Shown in pieces: positions 55,601-64,000 of a stretch of 64,000 nt of DNA. The stretch covers positions 1,804,604-1,868,603 of the forward strand of contig JACTAT010000022.1 of the NCBI GenBank assembly GCA_014526335.1, given 5' to 3'. The notes under the pieces were generated by a model that was not told the origin of the DNA, searched no databases, and saw only the letters and a program-made list of their open reading frames with translations. The stretch comes from Chrysaora quinquecirrha. Taxonomy: Eukaryota; Cnidaria; Scyphozoa; Semaeostomeae; Pelagiidae. Numbering within the stretch: position 1 is the first letter of the stretch; the number at the start of each line of letters is the position of its first letter. A program made the position numbers and the translations under genes.

Positions 55601-58600
55601 CTTTTATTTTGTCATTTTTATGGACTAACTACCTTTATTATAGCCCGGTAAAGGCATTCGGATGGGTATTCCTACTATCTGAAAGCTATTTTTGAAGATT
55701 TGAGTCGATTTGGAAACCCTTGATTTTCGGGGATTTTTGGTCATTTTGCCTTAGTATAGCCTTGCCTTTTTGCCCAAAAATGGGCGATTTTTAGGGTTTT
55801 TATTTTGTCATTTTTATGGACTAAATACCTTTATTATAGCCCGGTAAAGGCATTCGGATGGGTATTCCTACTATCTGAAAGCTATTTTTGAAGATTTGAG
55901 TCGATTTGGAAACCCTTGATTTTCGGAGATTTTTGGTCATTTTGCCTTAGTATAGCCTTGCCTTTTTGCCCAAAAATGGGCGATTTTTGGATTTTTATTT
56001 TCTCGATTTTATGGACTAAATACCTTTATTATAGCCTGGTAAAGGCATTCGGATGGGTATTCCTACTATCTGAAAGCTATTTTTGAAGATTTGAGTCGAT
56101 TTGGAAAACCTTGATTTTCGTCGATTTTTGGTCATTTTGCCTTAGTATAGCCTTGCCTTTTTGCCCAAAAATGGGCGATTTTTAGGGTTTTTATTTTGTC
56201 GATTTTATGGACTAAATACCTTTATTATAGCCTGGTAAAGGCATTCGGATGGGTATTTCTACTATCTAAAAGCTATTTTTGAAGATTTGAGTCGATTTGG
56301 AAACCCTTGATTTTCGGGGATTTTTGGTCATTTTGCCTTAGTATAGCCTTGCCTTTTTGCCCAAAAATGGGCGATTTTTAGGGTTTTTATTTTGTCGATT
56401 TTATGGACTAAATACCTTTATTATAGCCTGGTAAAAGCATTCGAATGGGTATTCCTACTATCTAAAAGCTATTTTTGAAGATTTGAGTCGATTTGGAAAC
56501 CCTTGATTTTCGGCGATTTTTGGTCATTTTGCCTTAGCATAGCCTTGCCTTTTTGCCCAAAAATGGGCGATTTTTAGGGTCTTTATTTTGTCGATTTTAT
56601 GGACTAAATACCTTTATTATAGCCCGGTAAAGGCATTCGGATGGGTATTCCTACTATCTAAAAGCTATTTTTGAAGATTTGAGTCGATTTGGAAACCCTT
56701 GATTTTCGGGGATTTTTGGTCATTTTGCCTTAGTATAGCCTTGCCTATATGCCCAAAAATGGGCGATTTTTAGGGTTTTTATTTTGTCGATTTTATGGAC
56801 TAAATACCTTTATTATAGCCTGGTAAAGGCATTCGGATGGGTATTCCTACTATCTGAAAGCTATTTTTGAAGATTTGAGTCGATTTGGAAAACCTTTATT
56901 TTCGTCGATTTTTGGTCATTTTGCCTTAGTATAGCCTTGCCTTTTTGCCCAAAAATGGGCGATTTTTAGGGTTTTTATTTTGTCGATTTTATGGACTAAA
57001 TACCTTTATTATAGCCTGGTAAAGGCATTCGGATGGGTATTTCTACTATCTAAAAGCTATTTTTGAAGATTTGAGTCGATTTGGAAACCCTTGATTTTCG
57101 GCGATTTTTGGTCATTTTGCCTTAGCATAGCCTTGCCTTTTTGCCCAAAAATGGGCGATTTTAGGTTTTATTTTGTCGATTTTATGGACTAAATACCTTT
57201 ATTATAGCCTGGTAAAAGCATTCGAATGGGTATTCCTACTATCTAAAAGCTATTTTTGAAGATTTGAGTCGATTTGGAAACCCTTGATTTTCGGCGATTT
57301 TTGGTCATTTTGCCTTAGCATAGCCTTGCCTTTTTGCCCAAAAATGGGCGATTTTTAGGGTCTTTATTTTGTCGATTTTATGGACTAAATACCTTTATTA
57401 TAGCCCGGTAAAGGCATTCGGATGGGTATTCCTACTATCTAAAAGCTATTTTTGAAGATTTGAGTCGATTTGGAAACCCTTGATTTTCGGGGATTTTTGG
57501 TCATTTTGCCTTAGTATAGCCTTGCCTATATGCCCAAAAATGGGCGATTTTAGGGTTTTATTTTGTCGATTTTATGGACTAAATACCTTTATTATAGCCT
57601 GGTAAAGGCATTCGGATGGGTATTCCTACTATCTGAAAGCTATTTTTGAAGATTTGAGTCGATTTGGAAAACCTTTATTTTCGTCGATTTTTGGTCATTT
57701 TGCCTTAGTATAGCCTTGCCTTTTTGCCCAAAAATGGGCGATTTTTAGGGTTTTTATTTTGTCTATTTTATGGACTAAATACCTTTATTATAGCCCGGTA
57801 AAGGCATTCGGATGGGTATTCCTACTATCTAAAAGCTATTTTTGAAGATTTGAGTCGATTTGAAAACCCTTGATTTTCGGGGATTTTTGGTCATTTTGCC
57901 TTAGTATAGCCTTGCCTTTTTGCCCAAAAATGGGCGATTTTTAGGGCTTTTATTTTGTCATTTTTATGGACTAACTACCTTTATTATAGCCCGGTAAAGG
58001 CATTCGGATGGGTATTCCTACTATCTGAAAGCTATTTTTGAAGATTTGAGTCGATTTGGAAACCCTTGATTTTCGGCGATTTTTGGTCATTTTGCCTTAG
58101 TATAGCCTTGCCTTTTTGCCCAAAAATGGGCGATTTTTAGGGTTTTTATTTTGTTAATTTTATGGACTAAATACCTTTATTATAGCCTGGTAAAGGCATT
58201 CGGATGGGTATTCCTACTATCTAAAAGCTATTTTTGAAGATTTGAGTCGATTTGGAAACCCTTGATTTTCGGGGATTTTTGGTCATTTTGCCTTAGTATA
58301 GCCTTGCCTTTTTGCCCAAAAATGGGCGATTTTTAGGGTTTTTATTTTGTCATTTTTATGGACTAACTACCTTTATTATAGCCCGGTAAAGGCATTCGGA
58401 TGGGTATTCCTACTATCTGAAAGCTATTTTTGAAGATTTGAGTCGATTTGGAAACCCTTGATTTTCGGAGATTTTTGGTCATTTTGCCTTAGTATAGCCT
58501 TGCCTTTTTGCCCAAAAATGGGCGATTTTTGGATTTTTATTTTCTCGATTTTATGGACTAAATACCTTTATTATAGCCTGGTAAAGGCATTCGGATGGGT

Positions 58601-61600
58601 ATTCCTACTATCTGAAAGCTATTTTTGAAGATTTGAGTCGATTTGGAAAACCTTGATTTTCGTCGATTTTTGGTCATTTTGCCTTAGTATAGCCTTGCCT
58701 TTTTGCCCAAAAATGGGCGATTTTTAGGGTTTTTATTTTGTCGATTTTACGGACTAAATACCTTTATTATAGCCTGGTAAAGGCATTCGGATGGGTATTT
58801 CTACTATCTAAAAGCTATTTTTGAAGATTTGAGTCGATTTGGAAACCCTTGATTTTCGGGGATTTTTGGTCATTTTGCCTTAGTATAGCCTTGCCTTTTT
58901 GCCCAAAAATGGGCGATTTTTAGGGTTTTTATTTTGTCGATTTTATGGACTAAATACCTTTATTATAGCCTGGTAAAAGCATTCAGATGGGTATTCTTAC
59001 TATCTGAAAGCTTTTTGTGAAGATTTGAGTCGATTTGTAAACCCTTGATTTTCGGCGATTTTTGGCCATTTTGCCTTAGTATAGCCTTGCCTTTTTGCCC
59101 AAAAATGGGCGATTTTTGGATTTTTATTTTCTCGATTTTATGGACTAAATACCTTTATTATAGCCTGGTAAAGGCATTCGGATGGGTATTTCTACTATCG
59201 GAAAGCTATTTTTGAAGATTTGAGTCGATTTGGAAAACCTTGATTTTCGTCGATTTTTGGTCATTTTGCCTTAGTATAGCCTTGCCTTTTTGCCCAAAAA
59301 TGGGCGATTTTTAGGGTTTTTATTTTGTCGATTTTATGGACTAAATACCTTTATTATTGCCTGGTAAAGGCATTCGGATGGGTATTTCTACTATCTAAAA
59401 GCTATTTTTGAAGATTTGAGTCGATTTGGAAACCCTTGATTTTCGGGGATTTTAGGTCATTTTGCCTTAGTATAGCCTTGCCTTTTTGCCCAAAAATGGG
59501 CGATTTTTAGGGTTTTTATTTTGTCGATTTTATGGACTAAATACCTTTATTATAGCCTGGTAAAAGCATTCAGATGGGTATTCTTGCTATCTGAAAGCTT
59601 TTTGTGAAGATTTGAGTTGATTTGTAAACCCTTGATTTTAGGCGATTTTTGGCCATTTTGCCTTAGTATAGCCTTGCCTTTTTGCTCAAAAATGGGCGAT
59701 TTTTGGATTTTTATTTTGTCGATTTTATGGACTAAATACCTTTATTATAGCCTGGTAAAGGCATTCGGATGGGTATTCCTACTATCTGAAAGCTATTTTT
59801 GAAGATTTGAGTCGATTTGGAAAACCTTGATTTTCGTCGATTTTTGGTCATTTTGCCTTAGTATAGCCTTGCCTTTTTGCCCAAAAATGGGCGATTTTTA
59901 GGGTTTTTATTTTGTCGATTTTATGGACTAAATACCTTTATTATAGCCTGGTAAAGGCATTCGGATGGGTATTTCTACTATCTAAAAGCTATTTTTGAAG
60001 ATTTGAGTCGATTTGAAACCCTTGATTTTCGGGGATTTTTGGTCATTTTGCCTTAGTATAGCCTTGCCTTTTTGCCCAAAAATGGGCGATTTTTAGGGTT
60101 TTTATTTTGTTTATTTTATGGACTAAATACCTTTTTTATAGCCCGGTATAGGCATTCGGATGGGTATTCCTACCATCTAAAAGCTATTTTTGAAGATTTG
60201 ATTCGATTTGGAAACCCTTGATATTCGGCAATTTTTGGCCCTTTTGCCTTAAAATAGCCTTGCCTTTTTGCCAAAAAATGGGCGATTTTTAGGGTTTTTA
60301 TTTTGTTGATTTTATGGACTAAATACCTTTATTATAGCCTGGTAAAGGCATTCGAATGGGCATTCCTACTATCTAAAATCTATTTTTGAAGATTTGAGTC
60401 GATTTGGAAACCCTTGATTTTCGGCGATTTTCGGTCATTTTGCCTTAGTATAGCCTTGCCTTTTTGCCCAAAAATGGGCGATTTTTAGGGTTTTTATTTT
60501 GTCGATTTTATGGACTAAATACCTTTATTATAGCCTGGTAAAGGCATTCGAATGGGTATTCCTACTATCTAAAAGCTATTTTTGAAGATTTGAGTCGATT
60601 TGGAAACCCTTGATTTTCGGCGATTTTTGGTCATTTTGCCTTGGTATAGCCTTGCTTTTTTGCCCAAAAATGGGCGATTTTTAGGGTTTTTATTTTGTCG
60701 ATTTTATGGACTAAATACCTTTATTATAGCCCGGTAAAGGCATTCGGATGGGTATTCTTACTATCTAAAAGCTATTTTTGAAGATTTGAGTCGATTGGAA
60801 ACCCTTGATTTTCGGCGATTTTTGGTCATTTTGCCTTAGTATAGCCTTGCCTTTTTGCCCAAAAATGGGCGATTTTTAGGGTTTTTATTTTGTCGATTTT
60901 ATGGACTTAATACCTTTATTATAGCCTAGTAAAGGCATTCGGATGGGTATTTCTACTATTTGAAAGCTATTTTTGAAGATTTGAGTCGATTTGGAAACCC
61001 TTGATTTTCGGCGATTTTTGGTCATTTTGCCTTAGTATAGCCTTGCCTTTTTGCCCAAAAATGGGCGATTTTTAGGGTTTTTATTTTGTCGATTTTATGG
61101 ACTAAATACCTTTATTATAGCCCGATAAAGGCATTCGAATGGGTATTCCTACTATCTGAAAGCTATTTTTGAAGATTTGAGTCGATTTGGAAACCCTTGA
61201 TTTTCGGCGATTTTTGGTCATTTTGCCTTAGTATAGCCTTGCCTTTTTACCCAAAAATGGGCGATTTTTAGGGTTTTTATTTTGTCGACTTTATGGACTA
61301 AATACCTTTATTATAGCCCGGTAAAGGCATTCGGATGGGTATTCCTACTATCTGAAAGCTATTTTTGAAGATTTGAGTCGATTTGGAAACCCTTGATTTT
61401 CGGCGATTTTTTGGTCATTTTGCCTTAGTATAGCATTGCCTTTTTGCCCAAAAATGGGCGATTTTTAGGGTTTTTATTTTGTCGATTTTATGGACTAAAT
61501 ACCTTTATTATAGCCCGGTAAAGGCATTCGAAGGGTATTTCTACTATCTGAAAGCTATTTTTGAAGATTTGAGTCGATTTGGAAACCCTTGATTTTCGGC

Positions 61601-64000
61601 GATTTTTGGTCATTTTGCCTTAGTATAGCCTTGCCTTTTTGCCCAAAAATGGGCGATTTTTAGGGTTTTTATTTTGTCGATTTTATGGACTAAATACCTT
61701 TATTATAGCCTGGTAAAGGCATTCGAATGGGTATACCTACTATCTAAAAGCTATTTTTGAAGATTTGAGTCGATTTGGAAACCCTTGATTTTCGGCAATT
61801 TTTAGTCATTTTGCCTTAGTATAGCCTTGCCTTTTTGCCCAAAAATGGGCGATTTTTAGGGTTTTTATTTTGTTGATTTTATGGACTAAATACCTTTATT
61901 ATAGCCTGGTAAAGGCATTCGAATGGGCATTCCTACTATCTAAAATCTATTTTTGAAGATTTGAGTTTATTTGGAAACCCTTGATTTTCGGCGATTTTTG
62001 GTCATTTTGCCTTAGTATAGCCTTGCCTTTTTGCCCAAAAATGGGCGATTTTTAGGGTTTTTATTTTGTCGATTTTATGGACTAAATACCTTTTTTATAG
62101 CCTGGTAAAGGCATTCGAATGGGTATTCCTACTATCTAAAAGCTATTTTTGAAGATTTGAGTCGATTTGGAAACCCTTGATTTTCGGGGATTTTCGGTCA
62201 TTTTGCCTTAGTATAGCCTTGCTTTTTTGCCCAAAAATGGGCGATTTTTAGGGTTTTTTTTTGTCGATTTTATGGACTAAATACCTTTATTATAGCCCGG
62301 TAAAGGCATTCGGATGGGTATTCTTACTATCTAAAAGCTGTTTTTGAAGATTTGAGTCGATTTGGAAACCCTTGATTTTCGGCGATTTTTGGTCATTTTG
62401 CCTTAGTATAGCCTTGCTTTTTTGCCCAAAAATGGGCGATTTTTAGGGTTTTTATTTTGTTGATTTTATGGACTAAATACCTTTATTATAGCCTGGTAAA
62501 GGCATTCGAATGGGCATTCCTACTATCTAAAATCTATTTTTGAAGATTTGAGTCGATTTGGAAACCCTTGATTTTCGGCGATTTTTGGTCATTTTGCCTT
62601 AGTATAGCCTTGCCTTTTTGCCCAAAAATGGGCGATTTTTAGGGTTTTTATTTTGTCGATTTTATGGACTAAATACCTTTATTATAGCCTGGTAAAGGCA
62701 TTCGAATGGGTATTCCTACTATCTAAAAGCTATTTTTGAAGATTTGAGTCGATTTGGAAACCCTTGATTTTCGGGGATTTTTGGTCATTTTGCCTTAGTA
62801 TAGCCTTGCTTTTTTGCCCAAAAATGGGCGATTTTTAGGGTTTTTTTTTTGTCGATTTTATGGACTAAATACCTTTATTATAGCTTGGTAAAGGCATTCG
62901 GATGGGTATTCTTACTATCTAAAAGCTATTTTTGAAGATTTGAGTCGATTTGGAAACCCTTGATTTTCGGCGATTTTTGGTCATTTTGCCTTAGTATAGC
63001 CTTGCTTTTTTGCCCAAAAATGGGCGATTTTTAGGGTTTTTTTTTGTCGATTTTATGGACTAAATACCTTTATTATAACCCGGTAAAGGCATTCGGATGG
63101 GTATTCTTACTATCTAAAAGCTATTTTTGAAAATTTGAGTCGATTTGGAAATCCTTGATTTTCGGCGATTTTTGGTCATTTTGCCTTAGTATAGCCTTGC
63201 CTTTTTCCCCAAAAATGGGCGATTTTTAGGGTTTTTATTTTGTCGTCTTTATGGACTAAATACCTTTATTATAGCCCGGTAAAGGCATTCGGATGGGTAT
63301 TCCTACTATCTGAAAGCTATTTTTGAAGATTTGAGTCGATTTGGAAACCCTTGATTTTCGGCGATTTTTTGGTCATTTTGCCTTAGTATAGCCTTGCCTT
63401 TTTGCCCAAAAATGGGCGTTTTTTAGGGTTTTTATTTTGTCGATTTTATGGACTAAATACCTTTTTTATAGCCCGGTAAAGGCATTCGAATGGGTATTCC
63501 TACTATCTAAAACTATTTTAGATATATTCCTACTATCTAAAACTATTTTAGATATTATAGCCCGGTAAAGGCATTCGGATGGGTATTCCTACTATCTGAA
63601 AGCTATTTTTGAAGATTTGAGTCGATTTGGAAACCCTTGATTTTCGGCGATTTTTGGTCATTTTGCCTTAGTATAGCCTTGCCTTTTTCCCCAAAAATGG
63701 GCGATTTTTAGGGTTTTTATTTTGTCGACTTTATGGACTAAATACCTTTATTATAGCCTGGTAAAGGCATTCGAATGGGCATTCCTACTATCTAAAATCT
63801 ATTTTTGAAGATTTGAGTCGATTTGGAAACCCTTGATTTACGGCGATTTTTGGTCATTTTGCCTTAGTATAGCCTTGCCTTTTTGCCCAAAAATGGGCGA
63901 TTTTTAGGGTTTTTATTTTGTCGATTTTATGGACTAAATACCTTTATTATAGCCTGGTAAAGGCATTCGAATGGGTATTCCTACTATCTAAAAGCTATTT
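49648..64000 (+). repeat. Satellite DNA: tandem array of an approximately 195-bp unit, more than 70 copies, open at the right edge
   Basis: The landmark 'ggtaaaggcattcggatggg' recurs at 195- or 196-bp steps (49785, 49981, 50176, 50372, 50567, 50762 and onward). Each unit carries 'tatggactaaatacctttat', 'tcctactatctgaaagctat', 'tttgaagatttgagtcgatt', 'ggaaacccttgattttcggc', 'cattttgccttagtatagcc' and the hyphenated palindrome GCCCAAAAATGGGC. The first two or three units are the most diverged, as expected at an array edge. Unit variants (CGG/CGA, cctgg/cccgg, 'gtcgatttt'/'gttaatttt'/'gtcatttttatggactaact') recur in blocks, indicating higher-order structure. No reading frame of gene-like quality exists. 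A centromeric or pericentromeric role is possible but not shown. Confidence 0.97.

Noticed and set aside
49648..64000. CRISPR-like or protein-coding tandem repeat
   Set aside because: Units are contiguous at about 195 bp with no unique spacers, and stops occur in all frames of every unit.

Overview
The window is nuclear DNA of an animal. It is AT-rich and intron-dense, with GT-AG introns, tRNA-derived SINEs, terminal-inverted-repeat elements, microsatellites and a long satellite array. Protein similarity places it in Metazoa. The compact invertebrate-style introns and the transposon load suggest an invertebrate, perhaps a cnidarian or another early-branching lineage, but the phylum cannot be fixed from the sequence. 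No CRISPR array, operon or rRNA gene was seen.

Three genes can be assembled exon by exon, all on the + strand. (1) 1081-16743: an 18-exon, 531-residue seven-transmembrane protein of the TMEM145/GPR180 (GOST) family. (2) 18150-18933: a 3-exon, 97-residue CKS cyclin-dependent-kinase subunit. (3) 21025-47964: a 20-exon gene of about 1,345 codons joining a KIF16B-like kinesin-3 motor, a PHLDB-type FHA domain, a very long coiled coil and a PHLDB/LL5-type C-terminal PH domain.

The third gene is the main discovery candidate. It looks like a motor plus a whole LL5 (PHLDB) protein in one polypeptide. The motor keeps its P-loop but has broken switch I and switch II signatures, so it may be a pseudo-motor. 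In this copy the reading frame is broken three times: a 1-nt deficit near 31773, a 23-bp near-duplication near 35538-35560, and a MITE of about 260 bp inside coiled-coil exon 17. One FHA exon has also been partly duplicated, together with sequence shared with a downstream intron. It is therefore either a decaying allele or pseudogene, or a region with assembly faults.

From 49648 to the right edge the window is one uninterrupted satellite with a unit of about 195 bp (roughly 73 copies) and signs of a higher-order period near 1,958 bp. Introns and intergenic DNA hold several small inverted-repeat element families, tRNA-derived SINE copies, an intronic block rich in CRE-like TGACGTCA motifs, and complementary pentanucleotide arrays around exon 19 of the third gene.
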